Of a stretch of DNA of 64,000 bases, positions 49,821 to 58,365 are shown piece after piece. Made by a program: the position numbers and the translations under genes. Every line of letters begins with the position of its first letter. The first letter of the stretch is position 1. The notes under the pieces are model-generated. The model worked only from the letters and a program-made list of their open reading frames with translations. It had not been told where the DNA came from and searched no databases. The DNA is from Segatella cerevisiae (GTDB lineage Bacteria > Bacteroidota > Bacteroidia > Bacteroidales > Bacteroidaceae): assembly GCF_024054555.1 (NCBI RefSeq), contig NZ_JAMXLY010000008.1, forward strand, positions 22,196-86,195, written 5' to 3'.

Positions 49821-49870
49821 CGTTCCCTACCGTTCCCTCTTCATTCCCTGTACGTTCCCTCCCCGTTCCC
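49821..49870. repeat. Five short GTTCCCT repeats
   Basis: CGTTCCCT or TCATTCCCT occurs five times with a spacing of about 10 bases, ending just beside the -33 element of the orphan promoter. On the minus strand it reads AGGGAACG. The spacing of one helical turn is suggestive of stacked protein binding. Confidence 0.75.
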
Positions 49871-49911
49871 TATTTTGGTTTTTGGTTGACAAAACGGTTG
49901 TGGCAATCTGT

Positions 49912-50135
49912 TGAAGCGATTTATTAGGGTATAAAGAAGCGCTTTATTAGGGGCTAACAAAGCGTATCCGGACAATGTCAGGATACGTATGAACAGAACC
50001 TAATAAAACGCTTTATCAGGACCTCATAAAACTTATTATTAGAACACCATAAAACCCATCTATAGAACCTCATAAAACTCATCAACGGAATCTCTAAAAA
50101 CCCATCAATAAAACCTTATGAAACGGTGAACAGAA
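49912..50135. repeat. Degenerate repeats with a period of about 23 bases
   Basis: About nine loosely similar units such as GAAGCGATTTATTAGGG, ACCTCATAAAACTTATTATT, AACACCATAAAACCCATC and AACCTCATAAAACTCATC. A CGTATCC/GGATACG hairpin interrupts them near 49964-49988. Units vary too much for a CRISPR array. Confidence 0.6.
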
Positions 50136-50600
50136 CGTATAATCGTGCAGCAACGAAATGCAATGATGAGTGTCTGCATTAGGAATGGACGTGCATCTTC
50201 AGATGCGAGGATGAGTACTAACAGAAACGAAAAACATCAAACTCTGTCAGACGAAAGTAAAATCATTGCCAATATTAATGGCGGAACTGACCAAATCTTT
50301 CCCAACACCACAAATTGAAGAATTTCTATGGCGATAAGTATATGGAAAAGACCAAAAAGACTGAGTAGATATGGAGATACCTGAAGAAGCTACTGTGTCG
50401 GCCCGCTATACGTCCTCTATATATAATAAGGTGGAAAATGGTCCGAGGATGTGGACTGACGGGGAGTTTCTAATATTATCCACTTCATTCCCGTGCATTA
50501 CTTTCATCATTTAATAATGTGTAAGATTTAGTAAAGTCACTAAATTAAAGGGACTGATTCCAAATTTAAGCTGTACATTTACAAAATAGATTATTATTAA
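50136..50600. other. Intergenic DNA without a supported gene
   Basis: A 51-codon open frame (50163-50318) has no ribosome site or recognisable pattern. Nothing else is seen before the peptidase gene. Confidence 0.4.
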
Positions 50601-51245
50601 ATGGTCAAAGAAATGAATAAGAAGAAAATGTTTTTATGTTCCTTTTTTGAAAAGGTGGCAAGTTTATTGCCAAAATTTGCAGGGGAAGACTTGCAGGGAA
50701 AAACTGTAGCTTTCATCCCTACGGCAGGAAAACATGAGGAGGTCAATTTTTTCATAGCGACTGCCCGTCAGGCCTTTGAGAACCTTGGAATGAAAATCAA
50801 TGATATGGATATTTCCTCAATTTCAACAAAAGAGATTGCAGAACAATTAGACCAAAGTGATTATATTTATGTTTCCGGGGGAAACACGTTCTTCTTGTTG
50901 CAAGAATTGAAACGAACCGGATCAGACAAGTTAATAAAAGACCAGATCCTGAAAGGCAAACCCTATATTGGAGAATCAGCTGGAAGTATTCTTGTTGCCC
51001 CAGACATCTCTTATATGAAATGCGTCAATTATTCAAAGGAGAAGGCACCATTGCTAAAATCTTTCTCCGCATTGGGAGTGGTCGATTTCTATTCTGTTCC
51101 TCATTATAAAGAAGAACCTTTTGTGGAAATCAATGATGAGGTGGTCCGTAGATATGATAAATTGCTGAATCTCTTGCCTATTAGCAATACGCAAGCTGTG
51201 ATTGTGAATGGTGATACAAGAGAGATCGTTGAAGCCGATAAATAA
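50601..51245 (+). CDS. Peptidase E-like (S51) glutamine-amidotransferase-fold protein
   Basis: A 214-residue protein of the S51 family. The nucleophile Ser sits in GESAGSILVAPD, after the IYVSGGNTFFLLQEL strand-turn-helix, and a His occurs in FYSVPHYKEEP as the likely partner. Typical members cleave Asp-X dipeptides in the cytoplasm; this Type 1 amidotransferase-like branch is common in Bacteroidales and may differ in substrate. Another Met start is at 50613. The gene stands alone, convergent with thioredoxin. Confidence 0.85.
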   Translation: MVKEMNKKKMFLCSFFEKVASLLPKFAGEDLQGKTVAFIPTAGKHEEVNFFIATARQAFENLGMKINDMDISSISTKEIAEQLDQSDYIYVSGGNTFFLLQELKRTGSDKLIKDQILKGKPYIGESAGSILVAPDISYMKCVNYSKEKAPLLKSFSALGVVDFYSVPHYKEEPFVEINDEVVRRYDKLLNLLPISNTQAVIVNGDTREIVEADK

Positions 51246-51344
51246 TTTGTTGAGGACTCTTGAATAGAATATCGAGTTAGACACTTCGGAAAATAGCCTA
51301 TTCTGATATCCCCTATTTTCTCTTTGTCTTTCTAACACAAAAAA

Positions 51345-51367
51345 GACTGCCGGAAAACCCGGCAGTC
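51345..51367 (-). terminator. Rho-independent terminator of the thioredoxin gene
   Basis: GACTGCCGG and CCGGCAGTC form a perfect 9-bp stem with a 5-base loop; on the minus strand TTTTTT follows directly. It lies 29 bases beyond the thioredoxin stop. Confidence 0.9.
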
Positions 51368-51395
51368 AAATCAATTAATTTTTGTCATGAAAAAA

Positions 51396-51755
51396 CTATT
51401 TCAAGAGTTCTTTTTGGATAACATCCTCAAATTGACTCTTCATCATAGCACCTACGGATTTCTTCGGTGTACCTTCTTTCGGAATGAAAAGAATGGTAGG
51501 AATGGACTGGATGCCAAACAATGCAGCTAGTTGCTCCTGCTGATCGACATCTACCTTATATACATCGAGTTTACCCGTATATTCATTGGCTATGTCTTCC
51601 ACGATCGGAGCCGTGGCCTTGCAAGGACCACACCATGTGGCATAAAAATCAATGATAGCAGGTTTTTCCCCTTTGTATTTCCATACTGTAGGATTCCTAT
51701 CATAATCCATCACTCGGTTCTTAAATTCTTCTGTTGTTAATTCTGTTACATTCAT
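51396..51755 (-). CDS. trxA: Thioredoxin
   Basis: A 119-residue thioredoxin with IIDFYATWCGPCKATAPIVED (active-site CGPC), VDVDQQEQLAALFGIQSIPT (cis-Pro) and the closing strand and helix. The frame is open 11 codons upstream, but ATG 51755 has a strong GGGGAG ribosome site in front and gives the usual length. Its consensus promoter lies about 200 bases upstream, so the leader is unusually long and contains a small ORF. It probably keeps protein disulfides reduced in the cytoplasm. Confidence 0.95.
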   Translation of the reverse strand: MNVTELTTEEFKNRVMDYDRNPTVWKYKGEKPAIIDFYATWCGPCKATAPIVEDIANEYTGKLDVYKVDVDQQEQLAALFGIQSIPTILFIPKEGTPKKSVGAMMKSQFEDVIQKELLK

Positions 51756-51953
51756 ATTTACTCCCCTTCTTTGTTTCAATTTTAACACTTAATTCTCAAT
51801 TTCTTTGTTGCTGCCTTAAAACCGATCTCTCCCAAGACCAGTCATATTCATGTTCAATAGCAGTGTTCATTTATATTTATACCAATTCTCAATCCCATCT
51901 TCCCCAACTTATCGACTAGTGCCTCCGTTGGAAAAAGTTTCCCTAGGAATTTG
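51756..51953 (-). promoter_or_regulatory. Long leader of the thioredoxin mRNA
   Basis: About 195 bases separate the predicted transcript start from the ATG. Near the 5' end GGAAA/UUUCC can form a hairpin; the same CC can pair with a downstream GUUGG, so the two folds exclude each other. No known riboswitch is recognised. Confidence 0.45.
51796..51870 (-). CDS. Small ORF in the thioredoxin leader
   Basis: A 24-codon frame beginning MNTAIEHEYDWSWER and ending in a Gln/Arg-rich tail, with an A-rich start region typical of the phylum, 40 bases upstream of the thioredoxin ATG. It may be a leader peptide or by chance; no homology is known to me. Confidence 0.35.
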   Translation of the reverse strand: MNTAIEHEYDWSWERSVLRQQQRN

Positions 51954-51956
51954 TAA

Positions 51957-51987
51957 CAAAGATATATAAAAATAAATTACAGAACAA
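51957..51987 (-). promoter_or_regulatory. Consensus promoter of the thioredoxin gene
   Basis: On the minus strand TTG (51985-51987), a 20-base spacer and TATCTTTG (51957-51964). Confidence 0.75.
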
Positions 51988-52077
51988 ATTTCCAATAGAA
52001 AAAGTATTGGCTATAACAGATATTAACGTATTCGAAAGGCTATTAACTTATTTTGCTGACTTATACATCTTTATGGA

Positions 52078-53007
52078 TCAATCGGATTCTCCTTTTGCCA
52101 GAAAACGCTCTACCATTTTCCTGGTTTTTGTCCTGCCGATGGCTATAAGTCGTTCGGATTTGTCGAAATCAAAAGTAGAATACCGGCTCATGGGAATCTC
52201 GACATAGATATCCGGTGGAGTCAACTTCAAAGCGAGTTGGGTATTCTGATGGATCATGATAGAATAGGTCCGATTAAGCAAAGAAACATAATTGATATCC
52301 AACCCCTTATCATCATGAGGCAGTATCTTGTTCAAGATAGAATAGGCAAAGTTGTGGTCAATGTTTCTCTGGCGGATCAACTGGTTCATCATGATCTGCC
52401 CCTGATAGTCATGTCCGCTCACGTCGATGGCGACCAGAAGTGATTTTTTGCTCCGCTTCACCCTGTTCAGAGGCAGAGGATTGACCAAACCGCCATCCAG
52501 ATACATTCTTTCCCCCTGACGGACAGGATTGAAGAATACCGGTATGGATATGGAAGCACGGATAGCTTTGTACATGCTGCCTTTACGGAAAATGACTTCC
52601 TTTCCGGTGATCCCGTCTGCAGCTACAGCGCAATAAGGGATATTCAAATCCTCAATATTACGGTCGGGAACGATCTCCTTCAACGCCTTGATGATCCGCT
52701 CCCCCTTGACAATATGATTGAGACTGAGAGAAAAGTCATAGAGTTGATGGATTTTCTTCTTGTCAATGGTCTTCATCCATTCCCTGAAATCCTGCAATCC
52801 ACCTGCCGCATACAATCCCCCTACCAAGGCTCCCATAGAAGTCCCGGCAATGGAACGGATATGATAGCCCATTTCCTCTAACTGGAGAATGGCGCCGATA
52901 TGCGCCAGACCACGTGCCCCTCCTGTAGAGAGGACAAGGTCTATATCTTTCCGCTTTTTCGCATCATTGAACAGATGGAATACATTTTCTAATTTCTCAG
53001 ATATCAT
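52078..53007 (-). CDS. Patatin-like phospholipase
   Basis: A 309-residue patatin-domain hydrolase. The oxyanion loop is STGGARGLAHIG, the nucleophile Ser in GTSMGALVGG (GxSxG), and the catalytic Asp in LDGGLVNPLP. The catalytic domain is near the N-terminus and the last 100 residues are helical and basic. It has no signal peptide, so it is probably cytoplasmic or membrane-attached; the RssA-like group is the nearest in architecture. ATG 53007 is chosen because a -7-like box (TATTTTTG, 53012-53019) lies inside the longer frame; the mRNA would then be nearly leaderless. Confidence 0.9.
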   Translation of the reverse strand: MISEKLENVFHLFNDAKKRKDIDLVLSTGGARGLAHIGAILQLEEMGYHIRSIAGTSMGALVGGLYAAGGLQDFREWMKTIDKKKIHQLYDFSLSLNHIVKGERIIKALKEIVPDRNIEDLNIPYCAVAADGITGKEVIFRKGSMYKAIRASISIPVFFNPVRQGERMYLDGGLVNPLPLNRVKRSKKSLLVAIDVSGHDYQGQIMMNQLIRQRNIDHNFAYSILNKILPHDDKGLDINYVSLLNRTYSIMIHQNTQLALKLTPPDIYVEIPMSRYSTFDFDKSERLIAIGRTKTRKMVERFLAKGESD

Positions 53008-53199
53008 ATCGCAAAAATAGAAATTTTTTCTCAATCTAAATACTAATCAATCCTAATAATTTTAGAATTTTCCAAAAAGAAATCAAGACAATCGGACTTC
53101 CTATTTTCACCTGATTATCACTGTGAGAAATTAGCCGTCAGTAATTTCCCAAACTGAAAAATAAGTCCGCTGCCTTCATCGTAGTTCAACTAAAATACT

Positions 53200-53207
53200 T
53201 ATCTTTG
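53200..53207 (+). promoter_or_regulatory. -7 box of the SDR gene
   Basis: TATCTTTG, 66 bases before the SDR start. No -33 TTG at the usual distance. Confidence 0.5.
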
Positions 53208-53273
53208 TCTAGTCACTCGGAAAGAGTCTGATTGTTTTCGGAAACCGAGCATCATCATTAAATAAAAGAAATC

Positions 53274-54056
53274 ATGGATCGGAAAATCGTATTAATCACT
53301 GGTGCTACAAGCGGTATAGGTGAAGCTTGTGCAAAGAAATTCGCCAAAGGCGGATATAATGTTATTCTGACCGGCAGAAAAGTTGACCGGTTGAAAGCGT
53401 TGGCTGAAGAACTCCAGGCTCAGGGTGCCCAGACACGAGTTCTTGTTTTCGATGTCCGCGACCGTGTTGCTGCGCTCAAGGCTGTCGACTCCCTCGAAGA
53501 AGAATGGAGGAAGATAGACGTGTTGATCAACAACGCCGGCCTTGCATTGGGACTGGACAAAGAATATCTGGGCAATCCGGATGACTGGAGTGTCATGATC
53601 GACACGAACATCAAAGGACTGCTCACCATGACCCGCCTGATCGTACCTGATATGGTGAGGCGCAATCACGGCCATGTGATCAACATCGGCAGTGTGGCAG
53701 GTGATGCCGCTTACGCCGGCGGAAATGTGTACTGTGCGACCAAATCTGCAGTAAAGGCTCTGTCAGACGGTCTGAGGATAGATGTCGCCGATACTTGCGT
53801 GAGGGTGACAAATATCAAACCCGGACTCGTGGAGACGCATTTCAGTATCACCCGTTTCAAAGGTGATGAGAAAAAGGCTAACCATGTCTACGAAGGTATC
53901 CATCCTCTGAGTGGAGATGATATTGCCGATGTCGCCTACTATGCCGCCAGCGCTCCAGAACATGTCCAGATCGCCGAAGTCCTCGTCCTCGCCACGCATC
54001 AGGGCAACGGCACTGTCGTCAGCCGTGACCCGAATCGCAAGGAACATCTGTCATAA
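53274..54056 (+). CDS. Short-chain dehydrogenase (YdfG-type)
   Basis: A 260-residue SDR. The cofactor loop is TGATSGIGEACA, followed by TGRKVDRL (NADP-type Arg), NNAGLA, the catalytic Ser in INIGSVAG and YCATKSAVK (YxxxK). The C-terminal GLVETHFSITRFKGDEKKA fits the YdfG/serine 3-dehydrogenase branch, which oxidises or reduces 3-hydroxy acids. The last residues (SRDPNRKEHLS) lie beyond the common core. It is a single gene with its own promoter and a terminator hairpin. Confidence 0.9.
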   Translation: MDRKIVLITGATSGIGEACAKKFAKGGYNVILTGRKVDRLKALAEELQAQGAQTRVLVFDVRDRVAALKAVDSLEEEWRKIDVLINNAGLALGLDKEYLGNPDDWSVMIDTNIKGLLTMTRLIVPDMVRRNHGHVINIGSVAGDAAYAGGNVYCATKSAVKALSDGLRIDVADTCVRVTNIKPGLVETHFSITRFKGDEKKANHVYEGIHPLSGDDIADVAYYAASAPEHVQIAEVLVLATHQGNGTVVSRDPNRKEHLS

Positions 54057-54140
54057 TCTACAGGACGGATTGGCTACACTCTATTTCTGCATTCAAGGTT
54101 TCTCTTGAAGAACCTTGGATACTTAGTTATCACAAAACAA

Positions 54141-54190
54141 GAAAAGGTTTGCATCTGCTTCCCGAACGGAAGACACTGCAAACCTTTTCC
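54141..54190 (+). terminator. Terminator hairpin after the SDR gene
   Basis: GAAAAGGTTTGCA pairs with TGCAAACCTTTTC around an inner CTTCC/GGAAG stem. The A/T ends of the stem make it usable in both directions. Confidence 0.75.
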
Positions 54191-54230
54191 TTCTTCTATG
54201 TTCAGAGTTTGATGTACCGAGAACGCGTAT

Positions 54231-54848
54231 TCAGTCTATTTCCATCAGTCCTTTCATGGCTGACCTGGCCATACGCAAATAAACTTCACCCAATTGGGCA
54301 AAGCGCCTGACGCTGTTGGCAGCAGCGTGACGCACGCCGAGAGACTTGCCCTGAAGAGCAGCGGCAGCCTGGTCTAGAAATTCATTGATGCCACGGGAAT
54401 TGGGTTCCTGCCCTTTCATGAACAATCTCGCCAGCAAAGAGAATCCCGTGATCTGATAGGTCTCCTTGTCGGAAGCGATATACTGGTAAGCCAGCATAGG
54501 CGCATCCTTGGCATATTGCAGGAGGTTGAAAGCGATCATCTCAGCCATCTCCTGTCCCCGGATCTGTTCCATCCACACTTCAGCGAGATCAGGAAGCATC
54601 TTCTCCGGAGGCATAATCAGGGTGGCAAGGATCTTGCACTCCCTGATATCTTCCTTCCAGAGTTCTATGGCAAGTTCTTCATCCTTGCCATATTCCCGAG
54701 CCATATTTTTCAATTCTACGAAATTGACACCCCAGTTGACTTTATAATCCAAGCCTTTCTCCCTCATAGAGGCAGCTGCAGGACCATTCATCCGCAACCT
54801 GAAAGAACGCTTGATGGTATTCAGTTTTTCCTTAGTATCTTCTTTCAT
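54231..54848 (-). CDS. AlkD-like HEAT-repeat DNA alkylation repair protein
   Basis: A 205-residue all-helical protein of the DNA-alkylation-repair/HEAT-like group. Features are GVNFVELKNMAREYGKDEELAIELWK, CKILATLIMPPEKM, WMEQIRGQEMAEMIAF and a final GVRHAAANSVRRFAQL. In AlkD such repeats grip the damaged strand; key Trp/Asp residues cannot be judged by eye, so glycosylase activity is not certain. Its start is 9 bases after the DPP III stop, so it is probably cotranscribed with it. Confidence 0.78.
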   Translation of the reverse strand: MKEDTKEKLNTIKRSFRLRMNGPAAASMREKGLDYKVNWGVNFVELKNMAREYGKDEELAIELWKEDIRECKILATLIMPPEKMLPDLAEVWMEQIRGQEMAEMIAFNLLQYAKDAPMLAYQYIASDKETYQITGFSLLARLFMKGQEPNSRGINEFLDQAAAALQGKSLGVRHAAANSVRRFAQLGEVYLRMARSAMKGLMEID

Positions 54849-54857
54849 ATCGAATTT

Positions 54858-56810
54858 TCAAACCAATGTCGCATACTCGTGGGAATAGCGGAGCATCTGC
54901 TCCGAATAACTCTCCGTGTAGTCTACTTGAACGTCTGTGACCTTTCCCTTGTCATCTTTCACCAATTTGAATCTCGGATTGATGAAGCCTTTGTAAGGTG
55001 CGATATTGAGTTGGTCATACCTCTCCCTGATTTCCTGATGTATTGCCGGGTCTATCTTCACGCCATAGCCTTCCACCAAATGTTCAGCAGCGGCATAGTC
55101 CCCTTCGCTCTTGATGCGCTGGATTTCAGCCAGGAGTTTGGCAAAGAGTTGTCGGAGAGCCGGATAATCACTGACCAAAAGGTAGTGCTTGCCATTCTTT
55201 TCTACGATCTCCGCAGCACCTTCGGCATGCGCCAATACCCAGTTGGCTATGAGCGCACGGTTTCGCATGTGAGCTTCCTCGATGTCGTGTCCGGGTTTGA
55301 TGCGCATACATTGTGTCAGCGCGCCGTTCATCAGATAAGTATAGTATTGGCTTCTGTAAGCCTCCTTGTCAGAGAGCAGTCCCAAGTCAACCAGTTTCTG
55401 ATCGGCGATATAGTACAGTCCGAACAAGTCAGCGCGGGCTTCCTCGATGGTATTGCCGTAAGCCTTGAGTGCGTCGGGATCAGTTCCCGGCAACAACTGT
55501 CCACTGCCATGTCCGAGACATTCATGCAGATCGGTATGCAGGTCATCCGTCAGATCACCGTATTTCCTGATCCACCGGACAGTGGGCTGATCAATGACAA
55601 ATTCGTCCATGAACCCGTTGCCTTTGGCAGCCTGGTCATAAGCCTGGGTCAGATTACTGATGGTCACACTCTTGCTCCCCTTCTCAGCCCTGATCCAGTC
55701 GGCATTCGGCAGATTGATGCCGATTGCAGAGGACGGATATTCATCACCTCCCAGCATCGCTGCGCAGATCGCATTTGCAGTGACACCCTTCACGTGGGGT
55801 TTGCGGAATCTGGGATCTACAGGCGAGTGGTCTTCAAACCACTGGGCATTCTCTGAGATGGTGCGCGTGCGTTTTGTCGCTACAGGGTCCTTGTATTCCA
55901 CGAGCCCCTCCCAAGTTCCTTTCAGGCCCAGAGGATCACCGTACACCTCTATAAAACCGTTGATGAAATCCACATCACCGGCCTGCTGCCCTACCCATGC
56001 TATCGAGTACCGGTCAAAATCTTTCAGGTCTCCGGTCTTATAATATTTCACGAGCAGGTCAATCACGCCCTTCTGTGCGTCATTTTCAGCAAAGTCACGG
56101 GCCTTGAGCAGCCATTTGACAATCTCCTTGATGGCCGTGCCATACATGCCGTCAACTTTCCAGACCTCTTCCTCTATCTTGCCGTCACGCTTGACAAGTT
56201 TGGAATTCAGTCCCCATGAAGGTTGTTCGGGCGCGTCAGTCTTCTTCCGGGCATAGTAATGCTCCACTTCCTTTTGCGTCACCCCTTCATAGAAGTTGCA
56301 GGCGGAAGTCTTGACCAGATCGATGCCGGGAGTCTGATTGACACGTTTGGGAAGAACTGCAGCGTCGAAGATGACGGGAAACAGTTCCTTGATCAATTGC
56401 TCGATACTTTCACCGGTATGCAAGGGCAAGTCCTTCGGTTGTGCCTTCAGAATTTCATCACAGAGGAAATCTCTGGAGAACTCCGGGACAAATTTCTCAC
56501 ATCCGTAATGGTGATAGATCCCGTTGGAGAACCACACCCTTTTCAGATAAGTGACCAGAGCGATGTAATCAGGATCGTCTTCAGATCCACTGTAGGAAGC
56601 GACAACAGTCTCCAGAGTTTTCCGGATCCGGAGATTGTATTTGCCCTGTTGGTCGAAAGTGATGTCTCGACCGTAGAGGGCAGCCTTGGACAGACAGTAA
56701 ATATAGCATTTCTGCTGCAGAGAGAGCGTCTCGAACCCGTAGAGTTGATAACGTAGGAGTTGCAGATCCGCAAACTTCTCATCTGCGTATTTAAAATCAG
56801 TTTGTTCCAT
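54858..56810 (-). CDS. Dipeptidyl peptidase III (M49)
   Basis: A 650-residue zinc peptidase that removes dipeptides from the N-terminus of short peptides. The family-specific HExxxH motif is in DLHECLGHGSGQ and the second zinc motif, EExRAx, is in EEARADLFGLYY, about 50 residues later. The C-terminal half is catalytic; length matches bacterial M49 enzymes, which lack the long N-terminal part of some eukaryotic forms. No signal peptide is seen, so it should be cytoplasmic. It precedes the AlkD-like gene by 9 bases. Confidence 0.94.
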   Translation of the reverse strand: MEQTDFKYADEKFADLQLLRYQLYGFETLSLQQKCYIYCLSKAALYGRDITFDQQGKYNLRIRKTLETVVASYSGSEDDPDYIALVTYLKRVWFSNGIYHHYGCEKFVPEFSRDFLCDEILKAQPKDLPLHTGESIEQLIKELFPVIFDAAVLPKRVNQTPGIDLVKTSACNFYEGVTQKEVEHYYARKKTDAPEQPSWGLNSKLVKRDGKIEEEVWKVDGMYGTAIKEIVKWLLKARDFAENDAQKGVIDLLVKYYKTGDLKDFDRYSIAWVGQQAGDVDFINGFIEVYGDPLGLKGTWEGLVEYKDPVATKRTRTISENAQWFEDHSPVDPRFRKPHVKGVTANAICAAMLGGDEYPSSAIGINLPNADWIRAEKGSKSVTISNLTQAYDQAAKGNGFMDEFVIDQPTVRWIRKYGDLTDDLHTDLHECLGHGSGQLLPGTDPDALKAYGNTIEEARADLFGLYYIADQKLVDLGLLSDKEAYRSQYYTYLMNGALTQCMRIKPGHDIEEAHMRNRALIANWVLAHAEGAAEIVEKNGKHYLLVSDYPALRQLFAKLLAEIQRIKSEGDYAAAEHLVEGYGVKIDPAIHQEIRERYDQLNIAPYKGFINPRFKLVKDDKGKVTDVQVDYTESYSEQMLRYSHEYATLV

Positions 56811-56833
56811 GTCTTATAGTATTCGTCCTTCTT

Positions 56834-57301
56834 TTATTTTACTGATTTCTTCTCACGTCTTTTTTTCTTGTCTTTAATGGAAGGATGCCAGGCGATGTTC
56901 CGCATCTTGTACTCCCGAGGCGTACATCCGTTGATCTTGTAGAATGAAGCATAGAAAGACTGGCGGTTGGAAAAGCCGACCATATCCGAGATATCCTCCA
57001 TGTTCAGATCATTGTGGCGATGGTCCACGAGAAGGGACATTGCCTCCTCGATACGAAACTTGTTGACAAATGAAGTATAGTTCATGTGGAATTTCACATT
57101 CACGACTGCTGAAATATATCTTGTATTTGTTCCTAAATCCTTTGCTAGTTTTTTCGCTGAATAATCTTTATCCTTATATTTTTTCTGAATGAGAATCACT
57201 TCAAGAATTTTTTGCTTGAGTTCCTCCATCATCCTGGGGCTAACCAATGTACGGTAAGCCACCTCTTTCTCTTTTCTCACCGTTATATTATATTTTGCCA
57301 T
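56834..57301 (-). CDS. AraC-type helix-turn-helix regulator, DNA-binding domain only
   Basis: A 155-residue protein that is nearly all AraC DNA-binding domain. The two helix-turn-helix parts are visible as YSAKKLAKDLGTNTRYISAVVN and LNMEDISDMVGFSNRQSFYASF, followed by the family signature NGCTPREYK. There is no sensing domain, and the tail is Lys-rich (KDKKKRREKKS). Its promoter contains a perfect dyad overlapping the -7 box. The DPP III gene begins 23 bases after its stop, so they may share a transcript. Confidence 0.85.
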   Translation of the reverse strand: MAKYNITVRKEKEVAYRTLVSPRMMEELKQKILEVILIQKKYKDKDYSAKKLAKDLGTNTRYISAVVNVKFHMNYTSFVNKFRIEEAMSLLVDHRHNDLNMEDISDMVGFSNRQSFYASFYKINGCTPREYKMRNIAWHPSIKDKKKRREKKSVK

Positions 57302-57332
57302 AATTTTTGTATTTCTAGAAAGTCATCCTATT

Positions 57333-57373
57333 GTATCTTTGACAAAGATACGAACTAATTTATTACAAAACAA
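57333..57373 (-). promoter_or_regulatory. Promoter of the AraC-type gene with an overlapping dyad
   Basis: On the minus strand TTG (57371-57373), a 20-base spacer and TATCTTTG (57343-57350). The -7 box is half of a perfect 9-1-9 dyad, GTATCTTTGACAAAGATAC (57333-57351), which also places a -7-like box on the plus strand. Confidence 0.75.
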
Positions 57374-57580
57374 ATAGAAATAACATATTTTGACACATTC
57401 TTCATATATTTGCGTAAAGACATTCTTCAGGGGGCAGTTATACCCCTTTTCGGCGTGTCGAAAACAGTCATTCGGCATGCAAATGAACCCCATCATGAAC
57501 TGATGGGCATCTGCATTTTACCATGTCTTCATTTAGGTTATTAGAACTTTCGGGTTAGGCAGTGAATAAAGGGGGCAGGC

Positions 57581-58273
57581 TCAAGAACCTGCCTTCGTCT
57601 TTTCGTTGAATCTGCCTTGAGCATCCAGTGTCCCTTTTCTTTTTCCTATCTTCGCCTCGAAATAAGGATATTCATCTCTCAGCGAAATATCGTCATAGAG
57701 GAAATCTGCAACGACCGTATTGTGATAATCAGGCAATATCAGTCCCATTTTACCGTTCTTTTCTGCAATGACCGGTACGAGTGACAAATTGTCCATATAG
57801 ACATAGGGCGTCCTGAGAAAATCATACTCTGCCGGTATGAGCACTTTCCCTTCATGGTCTTTCATCCCGAATTTGCCCTGATCTTCGAAAATGGAATGGA
57901 ACCTGAGGTACGTCTGTTTGATGTGCTGCAGGTAACGGACCATCTTCCGCTTGTTCCTGATGAGTGCCATCAGGTAAGGGAAAGTTTCGGAATAGTTGGC
58001 CAAAGCCCGCGCCAGAATGATTTTCCAATCCAGTCCGTCGACGATCTTTCTGTTCAAGTCAATATATCCGGCAATCGCCTTTTCCTTCTGGTGCAGATCG
58101 AGTTGGGAAAGTTTGGCACTGAAGCGCTCCGTCCCCTCTCTGGAGCCGGACATCGCTTTGATGTACCTGTTGACCTGCCGTACCATCTCCCTGCAGACAA
58201 ATAGATCTATCTGCTGTTGCTCTACGGGGTCGGAATAGAGTTTGTCGAAATTATCCGGTGTTATATTTTTCAT
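57581..58273 (-). CDS. WG-repeat protein of unknown function
   Basis: A 230-residue cytoplasmic protein. The N-terminal half is helical and basic (VCREMVRQVNRYIKAM, KMVRYLQHIKQTY). The C-terminal half has WG/KWG-like repeats: FGMKDHEGKVLIPAEYDFLRTP, KMGLILPDYHNTVVADFLYDDI and KIGKRKGTLDAQGRF. Such repeats usually form binding surfaces. The frame extends 28 codons upstream, but a -7 box (58295-58302) lies inside that part, so ATG 58273 is used. A stem GGCAGG/CCTGCC (57574-57593) covers its stop codon. Confidence 0.78.
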   Translation of the reverse strand: MKNITPDNFDKLYSDPVEQQQIDLFVCREMVRQVNRYIKAMSGSREGTERFSAKLSQLDLHQKEKAIAGYIDLNRKIVDGLDWKIILARALANYSETFPYLMALIRNKRKMVRYLQHIKQTYLRFHSIFEDQGKFGMKDHEGKVLIPAEYDFLRTPYVYMDNLSLVPVIAEKNGKMGLILPDYHNTVVADFLYDDISLRDEYPYFEAKIGKRKGTLDAQGRFNEKTKAGS

Positions 58274-58294
58274 ACTCCTTCTGTCCTTTTGGTC

Positions 58295-58302
58295 CAAAGT
58301 TA
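58295..58302 (-). promoter_or_regulatory. -7 box of the WG-repeat gene
   Basis: TAACTTTG on the minus strand, 21 bases before ATG 58273. Confidence 0.55.
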
Positions 58303-58365
58303 GGGTTTTTCTTCGAATTTCGCAAGATTTCATGAATAAAAGAAAGCTGCTTCGCAATATTTTAG

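Noticed and set aside
49699..49914. 71-codon plus-strand frame over the orphan promoter
   Set aside because: It reads backward through a consensus promoter and the GTTCCCT repeats, so its codons follow repeat DNA instead of protein.
50163..50318. 51-codon frame starting MMSVCIRNGRA
   Set aside because: No start signal, no pattern, next to repeat DNA.
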